NCBI RefSeq assembly: GCF_039414295.1
Contig: NZ_JBCITM010000013.1
Location: 37,505 to 101,504, forward strand
Length of the DNA: 64,000 nucleotides
Direction: 5' to 3'
Source: Anoxynatronum sibiricum
Lineage (GTDB): Bacteria > Bacillota > Clostridia > Peptostreptococcales > Tindalliaceae
A model generated the notes under the pieces. It made no database searches, was not told the DNA's origin, and was given only the letters and a program-made list of their open reading frames with translations. Position 1 is the first letter of the stretch. The number at the start of each line of letters is the position of its first letter. A program made the position numbers and the translations under genes. Positions 45,438 to 53,846 of this stretch are shown piece after piece.

Positions 45438-45510
45438 CGGTAGCTGGCTGCCATTTTACAGGCCCTTTAGCTTTGCGTCCTTCAGTTTCCTGAAGTTTGC
45501 CTTTATCGGT
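45438..45510 (-). ncRNA. c-di-GMP-I (GEMM-I) riboswitch, gene-proximal copy
   Basis: On the minus strand the conserved blocks appear in order: GATAAAGGCAAAC, the P2 hairpin CTTCAG-GAAA-CTGAAG, GACGCAAAGC, and the closing CAGCCAGCTACCG. Compared with the second copy 110 bp away, P2 shows paired changes (A-T to G-C) that keep the stem, which supports the structure. The ribosome site of the transglutaminase gene begins immediately after the closing strand. Confidence 0.93.
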
Positions 45511-45547
45511 GGAAAGCGGTTTTTGGGTAAATAAAAAACTTCTTCTT

Positions 45548-45620
45548 CGGTAGCTGGCTGCCATTTTACAGGCCCTTTAGCTTTGCGTCCTCCGGTTTCC
45601 CAAAGTTTGCCTTTATCGGT
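45548..45620 (-). ncRNA. c-di-GMP-I (GEMM-I) riboswitch, distal copy
   Basis: This copy is nearly identical to the one at 45438-45510 and exactly 110 bp upstream. P2 here is CTTTGG-GAAA-CCGGAG, and the GACGCAAAGC and CAGCCAGCTACCG blocks are unchanged. The two aptamers lie in one transcript. Confidence 0.93.
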
Positions 45621-45671
45621 AAAAAGTTTCGCTTCCTACCTGCTCATTCAATTGTACGAGCTGTTATTGTC

Positions 45672-45699
45672 ATTATATCATCAAATGTACTTTTGTAAA
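45672..45699 (-). promoter_or_regulatory. Promoter of the tandem-riboswitch transcript
   Basis: On the minus strand, -35 TTTACA (45694-45699) and a perfect -10 TATAAT (45672-45677) are separated by 16 bp. Transcription would start about 40 bp before the distal aptamer. The remainder up to 46094 holds no supported gene. Confidence 0.75.
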
Positions 45700-46094
45700 C
45701 CTTTTATCCTGAATTTAGCGGTCTTTATTTCTCCTTCTTTCAGTTTTATGTAAACTTCTCACCTTTAGTTCATGCCGGATACCGTCTGATTGATTGCTTC
45801 AAATTCGTGACTCTGGGCCATGATTGAAAACTCCTGGCATTTCTAGTATGATAGGATCATCCGCTATATTATACGCACCTTTGAGTGTCATTGACGTCCT
45901 TTCTGCCTCTAACATTCAGTTTGACTTGTTGGCAGCTTCTTTGCCTTTGGCAGACACCTGACGTCAATCCTTCCCGATTTTTAACTTTTTTAGGTCTCGG
46001 GTCCTCTTTTTTGATATTTTTTAACCAGATTCGACATGAAATCCAAAATATCGGGTAATTTAGAGACAGAGAGGACAGAAAGAAGGTGGCACCC

Positions 46095-47375
46095 ATGAAT
46101 CATGCAGTAACTGATGAAACAACAGCGAAAGATCAGTCTGTGATCACCATAAAGACTCTGGGTTGTTTTGATGTGGAAAAAAACCGACAATCTCTGGTTG
46201 AGGCTTCCCCAGGGTCCAGGAAGCTGTGGGAACTCTTCAAATTTATGCTGACCCACCGGCAACGCTCCTTCACACCGGAGGCATTGTTGGATGGTTTGTG
46301 GGCATCGGAGGATTATAATGATCCCCGAAGCACCCTGCGCCGCCAGATGCATCGGCTTCGTCAGATTCTTGAAGAAAACGAAAACAGCCAGACTTCCTAT
46401 ATGAGCATTGTCTATGTCAACGGCTACTATCGATGGAATCCGGAGATGGATGCCCGGGTAGACGCGGATATTTTTGAGTCTTCCGTTCAGCTGGGAGAAG
46501 CTTTACAGCATGAGCATCCAGAAAAGGCATTATTGCATTATCAGAAGGCCCTTTCAATGTACCATGGTGATTACTTGCCGGAATGCACCGATCAGCAGTG
46601 GGTTTTTCCGGTACGCAGTCACTATCGCCGCCAGTATTTGAAAGCCGTGTTGTCATCCACAGGTTTGTTGATGGAGCTTGGTCAGTTTGCCGAAGTACTG
46701 CGAGTTTGCGAGAAGGCCATTGAACTGGACATCTATGAGGAAGAATTTCACCTTCGTCTGATGGAATCGCTGCTTCAACTGGGAGAACGCAAACAGGCAC
46801 TTACTCATTATGAGTACATTACCGGTTTCTACTATCAGGAGTTGGGCCTGAAACCCACCCCTGCTTTGAAGTCGCTGTACAAGCGCATGCTTTCGACCCA
46901 GCCCACCCTTGATTCCATGGATGCCCTTCATGCTGATCTGGATGGGATTGACCCCCTTGAAAATGCCTATTTTTGCAATCCAGATGTGTTTAGATCCATC
47001 TACGAGCTGGAACGCCGCCGCAGTGAACGCAGCGGTGCCCAGGCGGTGGTGGGCATGGTTACCATGAGTCATCCCTCATCTGCTTCTCACGGCAAACAGC
47101 AACAGCGCATGCAGGCCTTGCAGCAACACCTGCTGCACCATCTTCGAAAAGGTGATACCGTTACCCGTTGGAACGATTCTCAGTTTCTGGTTCTCCTTCC
47201 AGGTCTTAATACCGAAACCATGGAGGCGGTGTTGCAACGCGTCATTCAAAAATTCCCCCGGGAAAATCCAGACGACTTGACCCGTATCAAGACTCACTGT
47301 CATCTGATTTTGCCTCCGGCGCAGCTTCCCCCGGGTGACTTTGCTGCTGCAACCCCTTCTTCCTTTGCTGAGTGA
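46095..47375 (+). CDS. BTAD (SARP-like) transcriptional regulator with GGDEF-like tail
   Basis: The 426-residue protein has an OmpR-type winged helix (about 15-100), a bacterial transcriptional activation domain of TPR-like helices (about 110-255; DIYEEEFHLRLMESLLQLGERKQALTHYE) and a C-terminal domain (about 290-400). The last contains RKGDTVTRWNDSQFLVLLPG, which lines up with the R-W-GGDEF-LLP core of diguanylate cyclases but has NDSQ instead of GGDE. Catalysis is therefore excluded, but nucleotide or c-di-GMP binding is possible. The start is the ATG at 46095 after AGAAGG. It may regulate the neighbouring surface genes. Confidence 0.8.
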   Translation: MNHAVTDETTAKDQSVITIKTLGCFDVEKNRQSLVEASPGSRKLWELFKFMLTHRQRSFTPEALLDGLWASEDYNDPRSTLRRQMHRLRQILEENENSQTSYMSIVYVNGYYRWNPEMDARVDADIFESSVQLGEALQHEHPEKALLHYQKALSMYHGDYLPECTDQQWVFPVRSHYRRQYLKAVLSSTGLLMELGQFAEVLRVCEKAIELDIYEEEFHLRLMESLLQLGERKQALTHYEYITGFYYQELGLKPTPALKSLYKRMLSTQPTLDSMDALHADLDGIDPLENAYFCNPDVFRSIYELERRRSERSGAQAVVGMVTMSHPSSASHGKQQQRMQALQQHLLHHLRKGDTVTRWNDSQFLVLLPGLNTETMEAVLQRVIQKFPRENPDDLTRIKTHCHLILPPAQLPPGDFAAATPSSFAE

Positions 47376-47410
47376 AACCTCCTTTTTCCAGCCATTATAT
47401 TCGGTTCTCA

Positions 47411-47448
47411 AACAGCAACAGCAGGCTCAAGAGCCTGCTGTTGCTGTT
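47411..47448. terminator. Perfect 18-bp inverted repeat overlapping the sortase stop codon
   Basis: The arms AACAGCAACAGCAGGCTC and their complement flank only two bases. The hairpin covers the last codons of the leftward sortase gene and lies 36 bp after the BTAD gene's stop. It is well placed as a shared terminator for both genes. Confidence 0.75.
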
Positions 47449-48116
47449 GTTTGTTCATTTGCTTCCTCTTCAGACTCCACCATGACACCGTGTATAATCA
47501 GCCGATGAGATGCCACATAGATGGGGTCGCAGGTAATCAGCGTGACCACCTTATCCCGGCTGTTCCGGTTTAATACCGACAAGTCTGTGGGCTCCACCAC
47601 TTTAATTTCATAAACGCGGTACACATATGTTTCTTCAGGTGTTGTGATATGAATGGTATCACCCAGTTTCACCTCGTTCAGCCGATTGAAGAAACGCCCG
47701 TAGGTATGGCTTCGGTGGGCTGCAATGGCAGCATTGCCAATACTGCCAATGGGTGAAGTGCCGTCCAGCAATGCCGCTGCTGTTTTAAGATTATGGTCAC
47801 TGGCACCCTGTACCACCGGCATCTTTGCATCAATTGCTGGAATTTCCAAACTACCCAGCAACGCGCCTTCTTCCGCTGGTCTTATTTCCTCCGGCGATGC
47901 TTCATAGCCCTGTACTTCCTCTTCATAAGCCGTGAACATCTCCTGCAGTCCCTGATATGCTTCCACCGTTTCCCGTTCCAGCTCCAGCTGAGTCAGTTGT
48001 TCCTCCAGCTCAGCCATCAGTCTGGCTTCTTCCCGCTGTTCAATATAACGATTGACTGCCGGATAAAGCGCGATCATCAGTCCGGCGACGATCAAAATAG
48101 TGGAAAACTTGCGCAT
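47427..48116 (-). CDS. Sortase (class D-like)
   Basis: The 229-residue transpeptidase has an N-terminal membrane segment (about 5-19), a coiled linker and the sortase barrel. The catalytic residues are His134 in AAIAAHRSHTYG, Cys196 in VVTLITCDP and Arg205 in ASHRLIIHG. It attaches LPXTG-type proteins to the cell wall. The gene encoding its probable substrate, an LPQTG protein, lies 213 bp upstream in the same direction. The start at 48116 has GGGAGGGGTGACC in front. Confidence 0.93.
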   Translation of the reverse strand: MRKFSTILIVAGLMIALYPAVNRYIEQREEARLMAELEEQLTQLELERETVEAYQGLQEMFTAYEEEVQGYEASPEEIRPAEEGALLGSLEIPAIDAKMPVVQGASDHNLKTAAALLDGTSPIGSIGNAAIAAHRSHTYGRFFNRLNEVKLGDTIHITTPEETYVYRVYEIKVVEPTDLSVLNRNSRDKVVTLITCDPIYVASHRLIIHGVMVESEEEANEQTTATAGS

Positions 48117-48329
48117 GGTCACCCCTCCCCGATTTGAAACATTCGATTCACGCTATGCGTGGCATTAATGACTCTTCAAGTACTGCCAAATCAGCTTTTC
48201 CACCTTGCGACGAAAAAGGAGAGATCAGTTGCATCTCTCCTTTATTGTATACCCATTCTCTCTTTTGTCTATCTTTTCCGGCCATTCACATATCATTTAC
48301 ATCTTTTCTCCATACAAACTGCAATGCTG

Positions 48330-50504
48330 CTACACTTCTGCATTTTTTCGGAAAAGAAAACCTACTGCCGCCAGCAATATACCTGCAATATAGTAGTAGG
48401 CTGGATTCCCTTCGCCAGTCTGTGGAAGCACCGGGACTCCAAGGGGAATCACTTCATCCAGTACAATCACTTCGTCAGGATCGGACTGGGGAACTACCGG
48501 GGCTGCCAAAGGAATCGCAGGATCGTCAATTGTCACTGTTTCTGTCAGAACAACCACTGGCTCGTCAGGATCATCTGCCGGGTCATCAGGGTCATCAGCG
48601 GGGTCTTCCGGGTCTTCCGGGTCTTCCGGGTCTTCCGGGTCTTCCGGGTCTTCCGGGTCTTCCGGGTCTTCCGGATCTTCCGGGTCTTCCGGGTCTTCCG
48701 GGTCTTCCGGGTCTGCCGGGTCATCAGGGTCATCAACGGGGTCTTCCGGGTCTTCCGGATCTTCCGGGTCTTCCGGATCTTCCGGGTCTTCCGGAATCAA
48801 TCGATTGATGATAATAATCGTCATGTTTTCCATCCCTGGATTGATAAAGAAGATGATTCCCTCATCAACACCGTCATCTTCTCCAAGCAGCCAGATGCTT
48901 TCACCAATCTGGTATCCCACCAGCTGGTAACCATCAGGTACATTTATTTCTTCAAGGATATATGCTCCAAAATCCAATCCTTCCACCATGACATCATTGA
49001 GTTGGCTCAGGTCATCAAATGATTTTGGAAACTCTTCTTCATCTTGCACTTCTTCAAGAATGGATACCATATCCATTTCTGTCAGTCTGACTTCAAACTC
49101 AAATACCTGTTCATCACTTTCAACGACATTGTCATTTTCATCGATCACTCGCTTTTCAACAGTCACTGTCGGCGGTTCCTCTTCGCAGGGTGTTTCAGGC
49201 AACACTACCCGTGCACTGTGGAGGCGCTGCGTGCTTTCAAAGGCTTCGCCATGATGCGGCGGTATTTCCACCAAACCCGGTTCCCATTCGCCTTCCACCA
49301 GTCGATAGGTGTAAAGATCGATTTGAACAGGTTCGCAGTCGCGAGGGGTTTCCACCTCTAAAATAATGGTTTCAGGTCCTTCAAATAAATGGTGATCATC
49401 ATCGAACCAGCTTTGCACTTCATAAGGTTCACCATTGTGTTGCACGTCGGTTCCAGGCGGGTACTGGTAACTGGTAAGATGGAACCCAATGCAGTAACCC
49501 TCATTGACGGTGATTTCCACACGATTGTTGTCCAGCCATGTCACTGTAAAATACTGATTGCTGTAAGGCTGGTTAAGCTGAATGCTATCGATGTAGATGA
49601 CGGCATCCAGGGGAACCATGATACAATCGGGTTCAATGTCATTTTCAAGGCAAACATGGCTGAGTACCAGTTTGGCACCACTGCTGCCTGCTGGGACTAC
49701 CAGAAATGCGTCCACCAGCACGTCGTGTTCCGGTGTGCCCACAAAGAAGTGTTGTACTTTACCGTTTCCAACAGACTGTCCAACAACCATTTTGGTGCCG
49801 GCATTCTGAAAAGTTGCTTCCAGCATTAGGGGTCCTTCATCCCCCTGAAGCTGATTGGCCACGAAATGCCATACAACCGGATCTGTCAGCCCACCACAAT
49901 CAGAGTCATTCTCAAATTCAGTGCTGGCTGCATTTCTGTGAGGACTGTGGAGCTCAACACGAACTTCTTCCATGATCACTTGCTGTACACCGCCCAAGGG
50001 AACAGGAACTTCATCGACATTTTCAAGCTCTTCCTCTTCTTCCTGTTCTACTCCGTTATCACCAGTGGTTTCATCTGTGGATTCTTCCCCAGTGTCATGA
50101 TCGGCAGTTTCTTCTTCGTTTGCTTCTTCATGTGTTTCTTCGCTTGCACCATCATTGTCAGTTCCTTCATCAGCGAGTTCTTCATTAACTGCTTCTTTTT
50201 CATCCACTGATGATTCTTCCTGAATGGTGTCATCATCGACATCAGATTCATCTGCTTCTGTCGATTCGCCGGAATTGTCCGGTTCTTCCGCAGATGCTTC
50301 ATTATCTTCATTGTCCTGCGCATTGCTCTCATCGCCAGCTGCTTCATTTGATTCTTCTGCCACCGCTTCCTCGGGCACCGAATCAGCAAATACAAAACCC
50401 ACGCCCATACTGGGAATAAATCCATAAAAGGCTACCAGTATAACGACGATCCAAACGAATAATTGCCTTATGCCTTTTTTTCTGATTTTTTGTCTGCTTC
50501 TCAT
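48330..50504 (-). CDS. LPQTG cell-wall-anchored adhesin-like protein
   Basis: The protein has 724 residues. An N-terminal basic/hydrophobic signal (about 10-40) leads to a Glu/Asp-rich stretch (about 45-165), a large beta-rich ligand-binding region (about 175-440), and a SpaA/Cna-B-like domain (about 445-580; TVEKRVIDENDNVVES...). Then come a Glu-Asp-Pro repeat stalk and the sorting signal LPQTG (about 693-697) with membrane segment and RK tail. A c-di-GMP-I riboswitch with a terminator precedes it. The sortase gene follows. I start at the ATG at 50504 behind GAGGAGTG. Confidence 0.92.
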   Translation of the reverse strand: MRSRQKIRKKGIRQLFVWIVVILVAFYGFIPSMGVGFVFADSVPEEAVAEESNEAAGDESNAQDNEDNEASAEEPDNSGESTEADESDVDDDTIQEESSVDEKEAVNEELADEGTDNDGASEETHEEANEEETADHDTGEESTDETTGDNGVEQEEEEELENVDEVPVPLGGVQQVIMEEVRVELHSPHRNAASTEFENDSDCGGLTDPVVWHFVANQLQGDEGPLMLEATFQNAGTKMVVGQSVGNGKVQHFFVGTPEHDVLVDAFLVVPAGSSGAKLVLSHVCLENDIEPDCIMVPLDAVIYIDSIQLNQPYSNQYFTVTWLDNNRVEITVNEGYCIGFHLTSYQYPPGTDVQHNGEPYEVQSWFDDDHHLFEGPETIILEVETPRDCEPVQIDLYTYRLVEGEWEPGLVEIPPHHGEAFESTQRLHSARVVLPETPCEEEPPTVTVEKRVIDENDNVVESDEQVFEFEVRLTEMDMVSILEEVQDEEEFPKSFDDLSQLNDVMVEGLDFGAYILEEINVPDGYQLVGYQIGESIWLLGEDDGVDEGIIFFINPGMENMTIIIINRLIPEDPEDPEDPEDPEDPEDPVDDPDDPADPEDPEDPEDPEDPEDPEDPEDPEDPEDPEDPEDPEDPADDPDDPADDPDEPVVVLTETVTIDDPAIPLAAPVVPQSDPDEVIVLDEVIPLGVPVLPQTGEGNPAYYYIAGILLAAVGFLFRKNAEV
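48600..48793. repeat. 9-bp coding minisatellite in the adhesin stalk
   Basis: Many copies of GGGTCTTCC (some GGATCTTCC) encode Glu-Asp-Pro triplets, interrupted twice by Asp-Asp-Pro variants. The stalk length could vary in steps of three residues. It is coding sequence and not a CRISPR array. Confidence 0.9.
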
Positions 50505-50641
50505 ACGACTCACTCCTCTCGCAGGTCACAAAGATGTGATCACTCTTCTCTCAATGGTTTTCAGTCACCAGAACCCCTGAGTCACTTCTTCGATTTTTCA
50601 CCTTTATATCGACCCCCTTGACATCAGCCTTTTTTGAAAAT

Positions 50642-50670
50642 AAAAAAACTGCCAAAAATTATCTTGGCAG
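50642..50670 (-). terminator. Riboswitch-linked terminator upstream of the adhesin gene
   Basis: On the minus strand CTGCCAA pairs with TTGGCAG and is followed by TTTTTTT. The first arm lies inside the 3' closing strand of the c-di-GMP aptamer (50663-50672). Ligand binding should hold that strand and prevent the terminator, so c-di-GMP is predicted to switch the adhesin on. Confidence 0.85.
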
Positions 50671-50748
50671 CCGGACGATCGTGACACCTGAATACCGGTG
50701 TGTTAGACTCTTGACTTTGCGTCCCATCCTTTCGAATGGTTTGCCTTG
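50663..50748 (-). ncRNA. c-di-GMP-I (GEMM-I) riboswitch of the adhesin-sortase genes
   Basis: Minus-strand blocks in order: AAGGCAAACC, the P2 hairpin CCATTC-GAAA-GGATGG, GACGCAAAG, the tetraloop-receptor strand GTCTAA, a P3 hairpin (ACACC/GGTGT) and the closing GGCTGCCAAG. This matches the GEMM-I consensus, including the GNRA loop. The expression platform is the terminator at 50642-50670. Confidence 0.93.
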
Positions 50749-51131
50749 TTTTGATATTAATTATCATTATCTTTAATTTAATGATACCTCTCTCCCATGA
50801 ATCTAAACAGTGTTTTGTATAAAATGCCTGAATTTTCCTTCTGTTTTCAACATTTAGGACGTTTGTCATTTTTTCGTCTGCAACCCCTGAGGTTCATCTT
50901 TTTCTTGCTCAACTTGCCAGATTGCTGGCGAATGTGCCGCGTTAAGCGGTGATTCATGCTTGTTCAGATATCCTCCCTTAAACCTTCTATCCATTGATTT
51001 ATCTGTATCCTACGACATAAAAAGAGAAATTCCTTTATGATTCTCAAAGAAATTTCCCTTTTTTCATCCTGTTATGTGGTTTTGATGACTTTGCCTTCAG
51101 TCTGGAATATCTGCGTATGTTTTAGTTATAG
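50749..51131. other. Intergenic region upstream of the adhesin riboswitch
   Basis: The stretch holds the probable promoter of the riboswitch transcript, which I cannot place exactly, and the terminator at 51019-51063. The ORF at 50624-50869 crosses the riboswitch and is not a gene. Confidence 0.5.
51019..51063. terminator. Terminator after the aldehyde dehydrogenase gene
   Basis: AAAAAGAGAAATT pairs with AATTTCCCTTTTT (one mismatch), 69 bp after the leftward stop, with A- and T-rich flanks. Confidence 0.8.
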
Positions 51132-52571
51132 TTAAATAGGATATTGTTTTTTGCGTTTTGCCATTGTAACCCACTTTACTTCTGTGAGCTCTTGTATCGA
51201 GTATGCACCGCCTTCTCTGCCCTGACCACTTTCTTTCGTTCCACCAAATGGACATGCTGCATCTGCGTCCACAGAGCTGCCATTTACATGAACCATACCT
51301 GCATCAATGTTTTCAGCAAGGAACAACGCTTTTTCATAATCATTGGTAATCAGGCCTGCGGAAAGCCCATATTGAGTATCATTTGCGACTTCCAAGGCTT
51401 CCTGCACATCATTTACAGGGATAATTGAAGCAACAGGACCAAATGTTTCGTCATAGTATATCTTCATATCCTTTGTAATATTTGCAAGAAGCGTAGGTTT
51501 AAACAGTCGTCCTTCGTATGTGCCGCCTGTGAGAAGTTTTGCTCCTTTTGCCAAAGCATCCTGAACTTGATCATTAATGATATTTACTTGTTTGTCACTA
51601 ATGATTGGCCCAATAAATGTTGATGGGACATTTGGGTCTCCAACTGTTAATGAAGAAGCCAGTTCAACCAGTTTCTTGGTAAACTCTTCCACAACAGGCT
51701 TCTCCACAATGAGACGGTCTGCCGACATACAGATCTCTCCCTGGTGAAGATAGGCACTGAATGCCGCAACTTTAACAGCATAATCAATATCTGCATCAGC
51801 AAGAACAACAAGCGGGTTCTTGCCGCCCATTTCAAGATAGTATTCCTTCAAATTGGATGCAGCTCTTTGAGCCACATGCTTTCCTGTTTTGGTTTCACCG
51901 GTAATGGCAACAAAGGAACAACGCTTATCGTCAATAAGTGCATCACCTAAAACGCTTCCCGGCCCTGTAATGACGTTAAGTACACCTGCAGGAATATCTG
52001 CTTTTTCGAAAACCTCTGCTATTTTCAAACCTATCACCGGAGTTTCGCTAGCAGGCTTTAAGACAACAGTATTACCTGTTGCAAGACCGTATGCCACTTT
52101 ATACATAGACAAAATCAGCGGGAAATTCCATGGAGAAATACATACAATGGTTCCTCTTGGCTTTCTAAAGCTCATGGACAATGACGTTGGATCAGTATGG
52201 TATGTTTCACCTTTCACACTTTTAGCATCTCCGGCCGCTGTATTAAGCAAATCTACTGTTTGCGAAATCTCGAACATTGCTTTCCCAAAAGAACTTCCAC
52301 CTTCATTAATCAACACCTCTGCAATATCCATCTGGCTCTCTTCCATAATGCGTGCAGCTTTTAACAATATCTTCGCTCGTTCTGCAGCTGGTGTGGCTGC
52401 CCATGCTTTGCGAGCTTCGAAAGCTGCACCCATGACGACATCAACATCTTGAACACCTGCTTTTGGAACTTTTGCATACACTTCATTGTTAAATGGGTTT
52501 ATATCGTCAAATGTCTCTCCTGATATAGAGGGAACCCACTTACCGCCAATAAACATTTTGCACTCTTTCAT
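51132..52571 (-). CDS. NAD(P)-dependent aldehyde dehydrogenase
   Basis: The 479-residue enzyme oxidises an aldehyde to its acid. Visible are the N-terminal family motif MFIGGKWVPSISGETFDDINPFN, ISPWNFPLILSMYKVAYGLATGNTVVLKPASETP, the catalytic Glu in LEMGGKNPLVVL and the catalytic Cys in HQGEICMSADR. The style is that of vanillin, benzaldehyde or lactaldehyde dehydrogenases. The iron alcohol dehydrogenase gene lies 49 bp upstream in the same direction, so an alcohol could be taken to an acid in two steps. Codons are AT-richer than in the flanking regions. Confidence 0.93.
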   Translation of the reverse strand: MKECKMFIGGKWVPSISGETFDDINPFNNEVYAKVPKAGVQDVDVVMGAAFEARKAWAATPAAERAKILLKAARIMEESQMDIAEVLINEGGSSFGKAMFEISQTVDLLNTAAGDAKSVKGETYHTDPTSLSMSFRKPRGTIVCISPWNFPLILSMYKVAYGLATGNTVVLKPASETPVIGLKIAEVFEKADIPAGVLNVITGPGSVLGDALIDDKRCSFVAITGETKTGKHVAQRAASNLKEYYLEMGGKNPLVVLADADIDYAVKVAAFSAYLHQGEICMSADRLIVEKPVVEEFTKKLVELASSLTVGDPNVPSTFIGPIISDKQVNIINDQVQDALAKGAKLLTGGTYEGRLFKPTLLANITKDMKIYYDETFGPVASIIPVNDVQEALEVANDTQYGLSAGLITNDYEKALFLAENIDAGMVHVNGSSVDADAACPFGGTKESGQGREGGAYSIQELTEVKWVTMAKRKKQYPI

Positions 52572-52620
52572 TCAACTCATCCCTTTCACTTGATTATTTT
52601 TTAATAGTTCAACCATTCAT

Positions 52621-53793
52621 TTATAGGTTAAAAAAATCTAAGAATATTTTTTCAACATCTTCGTAGGCTGCAGGTCTGGCATTGGTATTTATCACACCGT
52701 CACCAAGTGCTCTTTCAACAAGATCAGGTATCATGTCTTTCGTCATATGAACATCATCCAGATGTTTTGGAACACCAACATCTTCACATAGCTTTTCAAC
52801 CAACTCAAGGGCTTTTTGAGCTGCCTCTTCGACTGGCATGTTATTGATATCAGCTCCCATAGCTTGCGCAATATCAGCAAATTTCTGTAAACGTACAGGC
52901 ATATTGAATTTCATTATTAGAGGCAGCAGTACTGCATTAGCTAAACCGTGGGGCGTTCCAAAGAAAGCGCTTAGCTGATGTGCCAAGGCATGACAAGCGC
53001 CTAATCCATTAAGACTAAATGATGTTCCAGCCATCATAGAAGCCGTTGCCATCTCTTCTCTGGCTTTTAAATTATGTGGCTCATTAACTGCTGTTCTCAA
53101 TGTCCTACTAATCATTCTCACTCCATGTAGCGCTAAAGCATCGGCCGGAGGAAACTCTACAATTGAAGTATACGCCTCAATGCAATGTGTCAATGCATCA
53201 ATTCCTGTGAATGCTGTAAGATTTGCCGGCATTGAAACTGTTAACTCAGGGTCAATTATTGCCACATCCGGTATTAGCAAAGGACTTAACACGCCAAATT
53301 TCGTTTGTTTCTTGGTGTCTGTGATAACACCAACATAAGTTACTTCCGTACCGCTTCCTGATGTTGTGGGAATGGCAATTAATGGCAGCAACTTAGGAGT
53401 TATTTTCATTATTCCACCAATGGCTATATCATAGTCATTCACTGTCCCGCCATGAGTGTAAACAACATTTGCTGCTTTACCTGTATCAATTGGGCTTCCT
53501 CCACCAATACACACGATAACTTCCGGATTTTCCTCTTTCATAACGGCTACAGCATTATGAACCATTTCTTCGGTGGGATTAGGTCCAATTTCAGAAAACA
53601 TACTAACAACCAAGCCCTGTTTCTTTAAGTCAATCATCGTATCCTTTACTACAGGAAATTCTTTCATGACATTATCTGTAATGACAAGAGCTCTGGTTTT
53701 CTTCATTTCTTTAATGATTTCGCCGAGTTCTTTTAATGATCCTGCTCCAGAAACAACCCTTTTAGGCCAACAAACGAACGAATTAGCTGCCAT
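52621..53793 (-). CDS. Iron-containing alcohol dehydrogenase
   Basis: The 390-residue group III dehydrogenase has VICIGGGSPIDTGKAANVVYTH (nucleotide binding), IPTTSGSGTEVTYVGVI, TGIDALTHCIEAYTS and the metal-binding HALAHQLSAFFGTPHGLANAVLLP. It resembles 1,3-propanediol or lactaldehyde reductases of the family, but substrate cannot be fixed from sequence. It is paired with the aldehyde dehydrogenase downstream and preceded by the DUF1097-like gene. It is clearly different from the alcohol dehydrogenase at 36231, though of the same family. AAGGAGGAAAACAAA precedes the start. Confidence 0.93.
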   Translation of the reverse strand: MAANSFVCWPKRVVSGAGSLKELGEIIKEMKKTRALVITDNVMKEFPVVKDTMIDLKKQGLVVSMFSEIGPNPTEEMVHNAVAVMKEENPEVIVCIGGGSPIDTGKAANVVYTHGGTVNDYDIAIGGIMKITPKLLPLIAIPTTSGSGTEVTYVGVITDTKKQTKFGVLSPLLIPDVAIIDPELTVSMPANLTAFTGIDALTHCIEAYTSIVEFPPADALALHGVRMISRTLRTAVNEPHNLKAREEMATASMMAGTSFSLNGLGACHALAHQLSAFFGTPHGLANAVLLPLIMKFNMPVRLQKFADIAQAMGADINNMPVEEAAQKALELVEKLCEDVGVPKHLDDVHMTKDMIPDLVERALGDGVINTNARPAAYEDVEKIFLDFFNL

Positions 53794-53846
53794 TTTGTTT
53801 TCCTCCTTTTTCTACATCATGTTATTGTGGACATAAAAGACACGCA

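Noticed and set aside
48600..48793. Short regular repeats suggesting a CRISPR array
   Set aside because: The unit is 9 bp without spacers and is in frame as Asp-Glu-Pro codons inside the adhesin gene.
50624..50869. An 81-codon minus-strand ORF upstream of the adhesin
   Set aside because: It covers the c-di-GMP riboswitch and its terminator, and has no ribosome site.
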